Assembly (NCBI GenBank): GCA_009176605.1
Contig: SEYY01018874.1
Location: forward strand, 1-39,182
Direction: 5' to 3'
DNA length: 39,182 nt
From: Armadillidium nasatum
Taxonomy: Eukaryota; Arthropoda; Malacostraca; Isopoda; Armadillidiidae
Positions 22,364 to 34,744 of the stretch are shown piece by piece; the stretch's first letter is position 1, and each line of letters opens with the position of its first letter. Both the position numbers and the translations under genes were made by a program. The notes beneath the pieces are model-generated. The model saw only the letters and a list, made by a program, of their open reading frames with translations, ran no database searches and was not told where the DNA came from.

Positions 22364-23767
22364 TGAAGAGAGAGTTCATTATGTTTCTCCTCCCCAGGAA
22401 ATAGAAATAGCATATTAAGTAAAAATTGTAAGCGTTGAATTGTATTGAGTTGCTGTGCAACTATATATATTGATAGAGAAGAAAAATAAGTCTATTATTA
22501 GGAAAGAAGAAAATAGTTATCAGATTGGATAAGATCCGGGAATCAGTAAAAGAATTTATCTGGAATAGTGTTAACCCCTATCTAGGTAAGAAAAGGTTAT
22601 ATGAGTTATAATGGAATATAAATTTAAAAAAAAAAAAAAAAGAATATATAATAGATAACATTTTTTAAAGTAAAATAAGGCTTGGTTAAAAATTCCATCT
22701 AAATTAAAAGCTTAAAGTATAAATTAATAAGAGATTTAAAAAAATAAATAAATAAATTAGAGAAGCAGTTACATTAACGTAAGTGAATTATAGTCTAAGA
22801 TTATTAAGCTTCAAATAATAAGAATCCTCACTTTAAATTTAAGTTTGCTTACAAGAAGAAGTTATAAAGTATATTAAATAAGTTTAGGGAAAAATAAAAA
22901 TTTGAATAAAAGTAAATTTTTTTGTGTCTGCTTTATATTTTTTTAAAGGGAACCAGTGTTGGACTCAACATAAATTGAAACATTGATTAAGACTTTAGAA
23001 GAAACTGAAGAGTGACCATATCCAAATTTCATCAGATTTTTATACAGGTGGTAGCACTGACCTTGAAGGTTCTAAAAGATTGTTGGAAAAACTCAATAAT
23101 ACTCTTGAAGAGAGTAAATTTTCCCTGAAGGATAGTCATGTCCAAGGTATGAAAAAAGTTCTTGTTTGTTTATAATCTATATAAAATTATCTAAATTGGT
23201 TAATGAGAGTTGGGAATTACAAACTCTCCAAAACTGCATTGAGAAAAGACTTTGTAAGTCAGGTTATCATTTGAAGTTAACACATAATATTATTTATCTT
23301 GTTGCCATTAAGGAATCTGGTTTATCACATACAAGTATTCTTGGTGTTATTTTTGAAGTTTGGTGTAAAAAGACTTATTTTAGGGTGCTCAAGTATTAAA
23401 GGTTTATTATTAATTGTCAAATTTTGTATAAGTTTAATTATGGAATCAATTTCTAAATTTATTTAATTGAGTTATTTTAGGATTTCTTATTGGTTACTGA
23501 GTTAAAAGTATTGTCCTTTATAAAATTTATTTTTATTAAGGAAGTTATGATTTGACTATTGAAGTATTTTTTTTCTTATTCTTTATTACGTTATTATTAT
23601 TTTTATATATATTAATTATTTCTAATATATTATTTAATTATTGATTTCCATATTAAATTGTTTATCAGGTAAACATACAAAATTGTGAATAGCGACATAT
23701 AGATATTAAATTGAAACTCTTTGTTTAGTTAGTAGAGGCCTCTCTTTATTAATAAATAGGTGTAGGT

Positions 23768-23921
<154 letters not shown>

Positions 23922-23943
23922 TGTAAAGTTAATTGATAAAGAT

Positions 23944-23949
23944 AATAAA
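23944..23949 (+). terminator. Candidate polyadenylation signal in 3' LTR
   Basis: AATAAA followed by a T-run, matching 13590-13595. It would terminate element C transcripts; this is inferred from position and conservation. Confidence 0.4.
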
Positions 23950-24248
23950 TATTTTTTTTATGCTTGTCGTTTTATACTTCTTGTTTTTCTTCATTTTGGT
24001 TTGAGTGAGTTCCCAGGTACATTAAAACAATTAAGGTCACAGATTCGGTGAGTACGTTGTTTCATGTTCTCCACCCAGTAGCGGAGCTGGTCTTTATATG
24101 GTCACATCTCGTTTCGTTGGGAAACAAAGACGTTCCTTGGGTTCTATATAGGCTAAACAAGGAAGCTTTGAAGGTGTCAAAGGTCGCTTGAAAAGCGGAA
24201 TAGGTAGATCATACTTGCTGGCACCTCTCATGTAAGTGAATTATCATT

Positions 24249-25531
<1,283 letters not shown>

Positions 25532-25611
<80 letters not shown>
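25532..25611. repeat. (TA)n microsatellite 7, left of Jockey-like LINE
   Basis: About 80 bases of TA directly before the 5'-truncated LINE copy. Confidence 0.97.
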
Positions 25612-25612
<1 letters not shown>

Positions 25613-27600
25613 CTCCCAAACAACACATCAAACTACTGGCCACACACTTCGCTAAGCAAAGTAGCTTACCTACCCACCCACAAAACAGGAAAATAATAAG
25701 AAAACTGAAAAAGCTACGCAACAACCAAAACAACTTAAACGCCATCACACCCACAATCACTTAAAACACCATTAAAACTATCAAAAACTCTCCAGCAACA
25801 GGACCAGACAACATATCAAATATTCACCTAAAACACCTATCCCACCACACAATCACATACATAACCTCCATCTTCAACAAATCCATCCAACTCAACTATA
25901 TCCCCCCCAATGGAAAAAAGCATTAATCATCCCTAAACTAAAACCGGGCAAAGACCCTTCAAACCCCTCCTCCTACCGCCCAATCTCCCTATTATCCACC
26001 ATCTCAAAACTTCTTGAAAAACTAATCCTAAATTCTATCCTCCAATTCATCCCACAACAAAACTTCCAACACGGGTTCAAACCCAACCACTCCACCACCA
26101 CTGCACTTACCAACATCATCCAACCTATAATAAACGGACTAAACCATAAGCCTTATCACAAAACTATACTAATAGCAATTGACATAAACAAAGCCTTCGA
26201 TACTGTCCCGAAACATAATCTTTTCCATAAAATCCTCCAATCCAACATCCCTACAAACACTAAGAAATGGCTCACCAACTTCCTATCAGGAAGAACTGCC
26301 CAAATACAACAAAACGGCCACAAATCACGTACCATCAACTTAAGGAACGGAGTTCCGCAAGGAGCCATACTCTCCCCCACTCTATTCAACCTGTACACAG
26401 CAGACCTCCCTCAACCCCAAACAACTTTCACCCGCATAATATCATACGCAGACGACATAACTATTACCACCACTCACAAAAACCTCACCACCGCAACATC
26501 TCTCACACAAGACTACATAACACAACTCCAATCTTGGCTAGCAGAAAACAGGATGACGGCATCCCCAAACAAATCCTCCATAACCCTTATAACAACAGAC
26601 AAACACATATCCAACACCCACCCACAAGTCCTACTAAACAACACCCCCATACCCCTCAACAAAACCCCAAAAATTCTCGGCCTAACATTTGACACTCACC
26701 TCACCTTCTCCAAGCACATTCAAAATACCACCTCAGCTGCAAACAGAAAACTCAACATCCTCAAAACAGTGGCCAATACAGACATAAACAACAACATACA
26801 AACCTCAATTGCAATCTACAAACAATTTATACGCCCCACCATTAACTACGCCTCCCCTGTCTGGCACCTTCTGATCTCCGACAAAAACTTAACGAAACTC
26901 CAAATAACGCAAAATAAAGCCCTTCGCACCATCACCGGCTGCACACGCACAACCCCTCAACAACACCTACATAACGAAACCAAGATACTACCTATAAGAA
27001 ATCACCTCGAAATGATAGGCACCCAATTTTACGCAAAAACACGTCTACCCACACACCCATGTCACAATACTCTCCTCCAACCTACCCCACAGAGACTAAC
27101 TCACCCTCCATCGTCCACCGGCGCCTTTTACAAACAGATCCTAAATCACATCCCCCCTCCTCCCCCCAATACCACAACAACCAAACATATACACACTCAA
27201 CTAACACATTCATACTTGATAAACAGACCCCCAAACAACACACTAAACGGACCCCCCCCCCCCGAAATAAACCCCGACTTCAACAACCTCCCAAGACACT
27301 TACAAACCTCACTTGCAAGACTAAGATGCGGGCACCACCCAAACCTACAACATTACAAACACAAATTCAAAATAAACCAGGCAACATCTCCCACCTGTAC
27401 TAGATGCGGAATGGCCCCGGAGACCGTGAAACACTTTCTATTACGCTGTCCTTCCAACTCTCGCCCCAAAATCTTCTGGGGCATCACTTCTTTGAAGGAT
27501 CTCTGGACGAGACCGACTGCGGCAGGAAGCTTCATTAGCGAAGTGTGGCCGCCTCAACATGGGGTGGTCAGGGGGTGAGAAGGTAAAAAAAAAAAGGTAA

Positions 27601-27605
<5 letters not shown>
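25612..27605 (+). mobile_element. Jockey-like LINE, 5'-truncated copy 1
   Basis: Starts immediately after a TA array, inside the region preceding RT, and ends with the ORF stop (TGA near 27578), a short A-rich tail and a TA array. There is almost no 3' UTR. The sense strand is very rich in A and C and poor in G. A second, shorter copy of the same family follows at 27693. Confidence 0.85.
25720..27578 (+). pseudogene. LINE reverse transcriptase with C-terminal CCHC motif
   Basis: RT motifs in order: NSPATGPDNIS, PQWKKALIIPKLKPGK (after a frameshift at a C-run near 25903), SYRPISLLSTISKLLEKLI, AIDINKAFDTVPKHN (motif A), NGVPQGAILSPTLFN (motif B) and ISYADDITI (motif C, catalytic Asp pair). From 26553 the frame is open for 341 codons, through KILGLTFDTHLTFS, YASPVWHLL, ALRTITGCTRTT, to CTRCGMAPETVKHFLLRC, a Cys-Cys-His-Cys motif usual at the end of Jockey/I-type ORF2. 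The protein performs target-primed reverse transcription. The endonuclease domain is missing by 5' truncation, and early stops (e.g. near 25762) disable it. Confidence 0.85.

Positions 27606-27692
<87 letters not shown>
27606..27692. repeat. (TA)n microsatellite 8, between two LINE copies
   Basis: About 87 bases of TA between the A-rich tail of LINE copy 1 and the truncated 5' end of copy 2. Confidence 0.97.
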
Positions 27693-27698
<6 letters not shown>

Positions 27699-28355
27699 AC
27701 AAAGCTCTCAGAACAATAACTGGATGCACCTCAACTACTCCACAACACTTGTATGATGAAACCAAAATACTCCTTATAACCACTCACTTACGAAATGATA
27801 GGCACACAATTCAATTCTAAAACACTGCTACTTCATCACCCTTACCACTCTACCCTCTCAAACCCAAATAGACACAGACCAAAACAACCACTATCATCCC
27901 CTGCACTCTTATACATCTTAAACAACATCCATCCCCACCTAAATAATGCTTTCCACACCAAACATATTCACACCCACCTCGCAAATTCAAACCTGAGACA
28001 ACACAAACCCAACATTTTTAACGCACACACATCCCTGGACATTGCAAAAGAAATTGACACCCTAACCATATCCATACAAACATCACTAGCCAAACTGAAA
28101 TGCTGTCACCACCCAAACCTCCAATACTACAAACACAGATTCCAAATAAATCAAGCCACCACCCCTATTTGAGTCAGGTGTGGCCCAGTGCTAGAAACTG
28201 TCTCACTTTCTATTAACCTGAACTTTAAATCTACATCCCAGGGTAGCCTGGGGATCTCCACCCTGGGGGACCTGTGGAGGAGGCCAGTCAAGGTGGCTGG
28301 CTTTCTTAACAAAGTGTAGCCGCTTCTATAGAGGTGGTCAGGTGGTGAAAAAAAG
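27693..28355 (+). pseudogene. Jockey-like LINE, 5'-truncated copy 2 (C-terminal part)
   Basis: The sequence restarts at ALRTITGCT, present in copy 1 at about 26918, and follows it to the end: LYDETKIL, HPYHSTL, TSLAKLKCCHHPNLQYYKH, NQATTPI. The CCHC module is damaged. The end, GTGGTCAGGTGGTGAAAAAA, matches copy 1 and is followed by a short TA run. It has a frameshift near 27785 and several stops. Same family as copy 1 but clearly a different insertion. Confidence 0.8.
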
Positions 28356-29727
28356 TGTATATATATAAGAGATGGAGTGAAGTAGAGAAAACAGTAAGTA
28401 TCAGTTTATTTTTAGTTATCAGTATATGCAAAAAATGACTGATACCATTACAAGATTATTTAACTTTGAAAAACAAAAATTATATTGAAGTGGTTGTTTG
28501 ATTAATTCTTATTATTACAGAAAGGTCTAAGACATTAATAACTGAAAGTATTTAATATTTTTGTTCTCAAAGTACAATTTAACAATCCTAAAAAGGCCAA
28601 AAAATACAAGGAAAATATTCCTCAAAAGAAATATAAATTGTGATACTATAAGTGACCCAGTTATGAAAACCCCAGAAGAACCCAATAATTCTAGATACAA
28701 GTGAAAGAAATACAACTTATAAACATCAACAATCCCTCTAGAAAAAAAATATATATATTTTTAACATTCAAGAAAAGGGTAGAACTCAAGAATATAAGAA
28801 CCCCTATCCAGGGGTTCTTATAAGTAATACTTATAAGTTTTATAAGATTAAAGTCGTTTTCATGATATAACAGTGTAATACTATATTCATGTATTGTTCT
28901 GTATATGCTGTTTTCTCAAATTACACAATTTTAACAGGGAATGAGCAACAGATCATCGCCATAAGATAAAAGAGAAACACCATCACTCATAGGGAAGAAA
29001 AATCAATTCCAACATTTAAAAAAATCACTGTTTTCCTCTTCACAAGAAATTCCCAAGACATTAACAGTAGAGGGTTAGTGGTCACTAACAATTAACCAAA
29101 AATGGTGAAGGTGGGTTTATAAATTTATATTCTTGCCAATTATTTTTCTTTAATTATTTAAATCTTGCACCATACATTTTATGAACTCACTTTGGTGCTA
29201 AACTAATTGTATATTAATAAATAAATACTTACAGTATATAAATATGTAGTGTTCCATAAGAGCTTAGAGAGAGTGAAAGTGGGTAGTGAAGATTGGATTT
29301 ATGAATACACCAAATTTCAAATAACCATAATTATTTGTTGATTTGACATCTTGTAAATAAATTAAACCTTTTTCCACATTTCCTTTTCCCTAAGCCTTAT
29401 TGCTAGCTTGCTTGTGACATATTATTTATCTGGTGAGTAATTTTCAATTATGTGCATTAATAAATTTTTTGCATTTTGCTTGCTTGTTTAAATATTTTTA
29501 CAGCCTTGAGTAGGAACATTAATTGATCCCAATGACATCGCAGATGTTAACACCCCCTCCCAATTTATTAAAGTCTTTAAGATCTGTAGTAATGTATCAG
29601 TCTTACATAGACAGGTCATACTCATTATCAGAAAATATATTTTTCATTTTTCCACATTTTTAGGCCCATTTCAAGTTTTAATTTTTTCACTAAAGTATGA
29701 CCCAGTATTATCTACTGCTATACAATA
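28356..29727. other. AT-rich region without recognisable gene
   Basis: About 1.4 kb of AT-rich sequence between the LINE copies and element D. The only structured item found is the hairpin at 28794-28821. The missing 5' part of element D is not present here. Confidence 0.6.
28794..28821. repeat. Perfect 12-bp inverted repeat with 4-base loop
   Basis: Arms ATAAGAACCCCT and AGGGGTTCTTAT, loop ATCC. The GC-rich centre stands out in an AT-rich region. Function unknown. Confidence 0.85.
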
Positions 29728-30235
29728 AAAAAGCTCTCAAATGGACTTCACATTGTCAAACAGCCTTTGAAGACTTCAAGAAGGCTTTGGTGGAACCCAG
29801 TTATTTTCATTTCCCGACCAAACCAAGGATGCTCATCCTTTATTACTGTTTGTGGATGCATCGAATATTGGCGCTGGGGCATGTTTGGCACAGAATCAAG
29901 GAGGGGAAGAACGTCCCATAGCCTATATCTCCACCACATTTTCAAAGGCAGAACAGAAATATAGCACCACTGAAAAGGAAGTCGCTGCCATTCGGTGGGC
30001 AGTCAAGTCTCTAAAACCCTTCCTTTAAGGAATAAAGGTCTTGATTCACACAGACCACAAGCCATTGCTATTCCTAAATAACATGCCTCTGGTCAACCAG
30101 CGTGTAGCTCTCACTCTTGAGGAAATCAATGACATTGATTATGAATTGAAGTATATCCCTGGCAATGAAAATGTTGTAGCTGATGCTCTCTCAAGGTATC
30201 CTATTTCGCAGCAAGACCCTGCCAGTGCCGTAATA
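29728..30235 (+). pseudogene. pol: Element D RNase H region
   Basis: KALKWTSHCQTAFEDFKKAL is followed after frameshifts by LFVDASNIGAGACLAQNQ, YISTTFSKAEQKYSTTEKE, and IHTDHKPLLFLNNMPLVNQ. Asp, Glu and Asp of the RNase H active site are present. A stop lies at 30027-30029. The connection TLEEINDIDYELKYIPG then VVADALSR, deleted in element C, is intact here. Confidence 0.85.
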
Positions 30236-31171
30236 ATGGAAGTCCCAGCAGGATATTCCAAAATGAAAATGCCAGGAGGAGGAGACTCATTATTCCAATG
30301 TTTCACCACTTGGCTGTTTGGAACTCTAAAACAGCACTTACAAGTTCGAGACTCTGTCATTCAAGAGTTATTAGACAACCGAGGCAAGTTCAACTTACCT
30401 TCTGGCAAAAACCACAAGTCTTTTGCAAAGCAGCTGCAACTTATGAAACACCAAGGTCAGCTACCAGTAACCCAGGCCATTGAAGCTTTTGCTCATCAGA
30501 ATCAAGTGAAAGTATTAGTCTACTATGGTAACAGCAAACCGTTACAATTCGGTTGTCCCCAGTGTACAAAAATTTGTGCTTTATTGTGCCTTGGGGGTTT
30601 TCACTACAACTTATTAATGAGCATTGATGCAACACCACAACAACTTCCGCAGGTTAACCTGGTTTCCATTGTAGATGATAATGTTGAATATGATTTATTG
30701 GATGATACACTGGAAGGACAGTTAGAGCCACAGGAACTACCAGTAAATGGGCAATTAGACCAGCGAATGACTGGTAGGGAGGTTCTTAACAGCCCCAAAA
30801 TACACCAAATTGCAGTAAATGACATTAAAGATTCACACCTTGAGGCCATATCCATAACACCTGAAGAAGTTAAGAGTCATCAAAGTCATGATCCAGTTTT
30901 GAGGAGACTTTTTAAAGCCATACAATTTAACTGTCCTCTTAGAGGGAATCTTAAAACTTTTTCTAGATTTCGAAGATATATTTTCTTAAAAGATGGTCTT
31001 TTGTGTAAACTAAGCAAATGTGGTAATGCCACTTATATACTTCCATTTAATATTCTAACAGATTTGGCTATTATGGCGCATGCAAATTTTACTCACATTG
31101 GCAAAAACAAGCTTAAGAGCTTTGGTCAACCAATTTGTGTGGCATCCAAAGACCTACGATATTTGCTATGA
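30236..31171 (+). pseudogene. Element D OTU-like domain and start of integrase zinc domain
   Basis: The frame from the RNase H end stays open to 31171. The OTU-like part runs from about 30270 to 30620: GGGDSLFQCFTTWLFG, VRDSVIQELLDN, LMKHQGQLP, VKVLVYYGNSKPLQF, GGFHYNLL. The nucleophile position is Ser, coded TCA (30287-30289), versus TCT in element C; the His is 105 residues later in both. After an acidic linker comes FSRFRRYIFLKDGLL and HANFTHIGKNKL, the first half of the integrase HHCC domain, before the frame breaks. OTU enzymes are deubiquitinases; this Ser form is probably not a normal cysteine protease. Confidence 0.75.
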
Positions 31172-32005
31172 TATCACTACGACGTGCTATATATGAAAAG
31201 CCGCCAAAACTTCTAATATCATTTATGCACCTCCCACTGTAAAGATCAGTACCGATTTTCCATTTGAATTGGTTGCCCTGGATTTACTAGTTTCCTAAAT
31301 CAACACAGGGAAATAATTATGCTTTGGTCCTGGTTGACCATTGTTCCAAGTGATGGCTGCCGTCCCCTTAAGGAATAAACAATCCAGCACTGTTACTACT
31401 ACTTTTCAACAAAACATCCTTCCTTATCTTCCCAATATACCAGAAAGAATTCTTACAGACAATGGCCGCGAGTTCATAGGACCTGAATTTGAAGAAATGC
31501 TTCAGAGCAACAACATAAAACATGTCTTGACCACTCCTTATTCACCCTCGTCTAATGGGGCAGTTGAGTTAATCGAACAATCATTCAGTACCTCAGGATG
31601 ACAATAACCAATTATCAAGAGTGGGACATTGAACTTCCTAGAATTGCTCTTATTTACAACCATACAGAGCACTCTCAATTGGGCCTATCTCCTTGCGAAT
31701 ACATCCTCAAAGAACATATCCCACACTTGGGCTTATCATGGCTCAAGGATGAGCTGTATTGGGACTCTGGACATTGTCATTACGAATAATACAAAGTCCA
31801 TCAGATGGTCGGGCTGAAAATCCATCTTCCTGGTGATTTAGTGACAAACAAGTTTAAACCTCGCTATTATGGTCCTTATGAAGTTATCCATGTAAACCTG
31901 AATATGGTGACTTATGTAATCCAATCTCAAGAGGGAAAACATTTTAAGAGTACACCATCGACAGTTAAGAAAGTGGAACCTTCCACCCTTGTACTTGGAA
32001 AATAA
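31172..32005 (+). pseudogene. pol: Element D integrase core and GPY/F module
   Basis: Degraded HHCC end (31172-31230), then FELVALDLL (first Asp), a damaged stretch, VPLRNKQSSTVTT, ILTDNGREFIGPEFEE (second Asp, about 31458) and SSNGAVELIEQ (Glu, about 31563; the usual Arg after Glu is Leu). The core continues in a second frame as IALIYNHTEHSQLG. From 31805 a third frame gives GLKIHLPGDLVTNKFKPRYY and GPYEVIHV, the GPY/F module. At least four frameshifts or stops are present. Confidence 0.85.
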
Positions 32006-32630
32006 TGCATTATTCCGGAAATTAGCCATGGATTTTCAAGAGGAAGAACCAGATTATATTCCTGAAAACCCAAGAGTTTTATTACCACCAACCGCAGAAA
32101 ATGTAGTTGAAAATTGCATTGAAGTGGATGATCAAGATTTCGAAGGGTTTACCCTCTCAGACAAGGGTCAAACAAAATGTTTGGAGATCTTAGAGAACTT
32201 CAGAAGTATCTACCGGGAGTTTATGAATCTAGCGGATCCCTTACGTAGCACCTCTCCCTCTCTGACAGTCTCTCGACTGTCAGAGAGGAATACGAGTATG
32301 TCTACTACTACGACCCCAAAAAGTACGGAAATGATTGAGGAACCAACAAACGAAACTAATTTCTCAGGATTCCCATCGAGCGATGAGAATGATAGCGAAC
32401 CAGAAGACATTGTTACCTGTGATAATAACCGACCTTCTACTCGATCAAGAGGTGTTGTTCAAGAGTTGCCCTATATTCAATCTTACATTCTTAAAAGAAA
32501 AGGAGATGCGTACAAACTAGTCTTTGCGTTGTTGACCCAACAATGGGTAGGGAGGAATGAGAAGGTGTACATTAATCATTCTATTCTTTCAGAAGCATTT
32601 GTGAAAAACACAATTATTATTGTTTTATAA
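31989..32630 (+). pseudogene. Element D C-terminal pol tail with TRSRG motif
   Basis: An open frame of about 213 codons: acidic start (FQEEEPDYIPENP), Ser/Thr-rich middle, then RPSTRSRGVVQELP at about 32427-32475 and a basic end. It contains a perfect 13-bp hairpin at 32257-32288. The motif matches elements A and C. Function unknown. Confidence 0.65.
32257..32288. repeat. Perfect 13-bp inverted repeat in element D tail
   Basis: Arms CCTCTCTGACAGT and ACTGTCAGAGAGG with a six-base loop CTCTCG, inside the open frame and encoding part of a Ser/Arg-rich stretch. Elements A and C show no obvious counterpart. Confidence 0.9.
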
Positions 32631-32865
32631 TAATATCCAATATTTGAAGTATCCACTTGAGATAAAACCAAATAAAACTAAAAGGAGAAAAAGAAAAGCA
32701 AAAACGATACAAAAATCAAAACAGTGTGTGTGTACAGCATTGATGATATTCTACAGTGGTACTGGAGACCACTTTTTCTACATTAGCAATCCCTCGGACC
32801 TCCGAGTGACACTTTCATATCCATGTTGATTGTTCTATATGTTAATTTATCTTAAGAATTTGGGT

Positions 32866-32997
32866 TAGGGATGGAGCGATACCAAAATTTTTACCGATGC
32901 CGATACCAAGACTTCCAAATTCACCGATGCTGATGCTGATACCTGAAAAGATACCAATAATTGCCAATGCCAATGCCGATACTTCACTCTATCCCTA
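32866..32997. mobile_element. hAT-like MITE 1
   Basis: 132 bases with ends TAGGGATGGAGCGA and (reverse) TAGGGATAGAGTGA, flanked by ATTTGGGT and ATTAGGGC, which agree at six of eight bases as an aged 8-bp target duplication. The interior is made of GATGCC / GATACC-type hexamers. TA(G)GG ends and 8-bp duplications fit hAT. It has no coding capacity. Confidence 0.6.
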
Positions 32998-33401
32998 ATT
33001 AGGGCCAAATTTAATTCTGTGTTCCTGTTACAGGAACTGGCTTCAGAACTTTTGTAGGAAAATTGTCAGACCAAGGCACATCTTTGACGAATCAGCTACC
33101 TGTCTTGAGTGATTCGTTGTCATCACTAACGTTTATTTAAATATTATTTTCATCACCGAATTAACATAACCTTATTTGGGAATTCTATTTTCTCTTGCTT
33201 TTCATTTTTTGTGATAATTAAATATTCAGATTAGTGATGGATCGGATGTCATATTTTCCATTTGCGGATGCGGATGTTGAAATTTGGAGAAGTGCGGATG
33301 TGGATGCGGATGCTGAATTTTTGAAAGTGCGGATGCGGATTTTGAATTTTCGAAAAGTTCGGATGCGGATGTTAATTTTGATGAGGATGCGGATGCGGAT
33401 G

Positions 33402-33406
<5 letters not shown>

Positions 33407-33491
<85 letters not shown>
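33407..33491. repeat. (TA)n microsatellite 9
   Basis: About 85 bases of TA between the left MITE block and the 3' end of the minus-strand LINE fragment. Confidence 0.97.
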
Positions 33492-33494
<3 letters not shown>

Positions 33495-34517
33495 CATCAC
33501 CTTTCCCACTTTCGTGAGGTGGTGCCCGCCACAATTCCCTTACAAACATAACTATTCTTACCTTTCAACGCTTTCACCACCTCCATTCATCTCTGTCTCC
33601 ACAAATCTTCTACCCTCGTCTAAACTCAAATTCCTTCCATCAAAATCACTCTCACTCCATCCATGGCCTTCCCCTCCCCCTACCCTTCCCCTATCTACAT
33701 CGGATCTACGTACCTTGCCAACCATTCTGTTCTCTTTCATTCTTCACATATGTCCAAAACATTTTAGCACATCCTCCTCCTCTCTATCAATTACACCCTT
33801 CTTCCATTTACACATCTCCCTTATTCTTTCATTTCTAATCCTATCAATCCTTCTCAATTTATATATCGCTCTCAAATCTTTCATCTCAAAGCCATTGAAA
33901 CTTTTTCTCGACCGAGCACTTATCGTCTATGTTTCACACACATACAATACAGAAGGTGAACACACACATTTAAACATTCTTATCTTTATTTCTTTCGAAA
34001 TTTTTCCTTTCTTCCATACTTTTCTTAGGCCCCCCAATACTTTCATTCCTTCTACCACTCTGTTCTTTATTCCTTTTTCCGTCCCACCCTTACCTTCCAC
34101 CCAACATTACTAGATATTTGAATTCATTCACCTCCTCAAGTTTCCATTCTCACACTTCTACAAACCAATTCCTCCCACATTTCCTCATCCCCACCTCCAA
34201 TCCTCATAACTTTATTCTTCGCTTGATTGAATTTCAATCTCCTGTTTGCACATTTCCCTTCAAACTCTCTCACAAGTATTCTCATCTTTTCTCCACATTC
34301 TGCCACCAACACATGCCGTATCATCTGCAAAAAGTAAAACATTCACCCTCCATATTTCTCAACGTAATACTCTTCCCTTCTCTCTCCATTTTTCTAAGTA
34401 AACCATTCATCAATGGATTAAATAACATGGAGATATTACAAACCCCTGTCTCAATCCCACTCCTATGCTAAACCAATCCAATAGTTCTCTCTTCACCCTC
34501 TCTCTTGATCTACAATT

Positions 34518-34520
<3 letters not shown>
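33492..34520 (-). pseudogene. RTE-like LINE 3' fragment, minus strand
   Basis: Reading the minus strand from 34520: GVGLRQGFVISP (RT motif B), a damaged YADD region, VAECGEKMRILVREFEGKC, FNQAKNKVMRIGG, then in other frames VLKCFGHM-type sequence, GENRMVGKVRRSDVD and a Gly/Arg-rich end with NLSLDEGRRFVETEMNGGG. This order is typical of RTE-like LINEs. It has TA arrays at both ends and many frameshifts, so it is a dead 5'-truncated copy. Confidence 0.72.

Positions 34521-34592
<72 letters not shown>
34521..34592. repeat. (TA)n microsatellite 10
   Basis: About 72 bases of TA between the truncated 5' end of the minus-strand LINE and the right MITE block. Confidence 0.97.
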
Positions 34593-34595
<3 letters not shown>

Positions 34596-34744
34596 TGATG
34601 GATCGGATGTCATATTTTCTAATTTGCGGATGCGGATGTCGAATTTTGGAGAAGTGCGGATGCGGATGCGGATGTTGAATTTCCGAAAGTGCGGATGCGG
34701 ATGTTGATTTTTGTGTGGATGCGGATGGCATCACTAATTCAGAT

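Larger units (their letters stand above)
29728..32630 (+). mobile_element. Element D: Gypsy fragment related to element C
   Basis: A 5'-truncated copy that begins inside the RT-RNase H connection (KALKWTSHCQTAFEDF) and continues through RNase H, OTU-like domain, integrase and TRSRG tail. Gag, protease and RT palm are absent, as are LTRs and the SGNH-like ORF. The order and motifs match element C, but the sequences are well diverged, so it is a distinct family member. Confidence 0.88.
33232..34736. mobile_element. hAT-like composite MITE enclosing a LINE fragment
   Basis: The unit starts and ends with TAGTGATG inverted repeats and is flanked by a perfect 8-bp duplication ATTCAGAT (33224-33231 and 34737-34744), which fits the hAT preference nTnnnnAn. 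Left block 33232-33406 and right block 34593-34736 both start TAGTGATGGATCGGATGTC and consist of GCGGAT hexamers. The right block has both ends; the left lacks its right end. Between them lie TA arrays and an RTE-like LINE fragment on the minus strand. Confidence 0.75.

Noticed and set aside
33558..34471. Plus-strand Ser/Pro/Phe-rich frames
   Set aside because: They are the antisense of the RTE-like LINE fragment, which has RT motifs on the minus strand.
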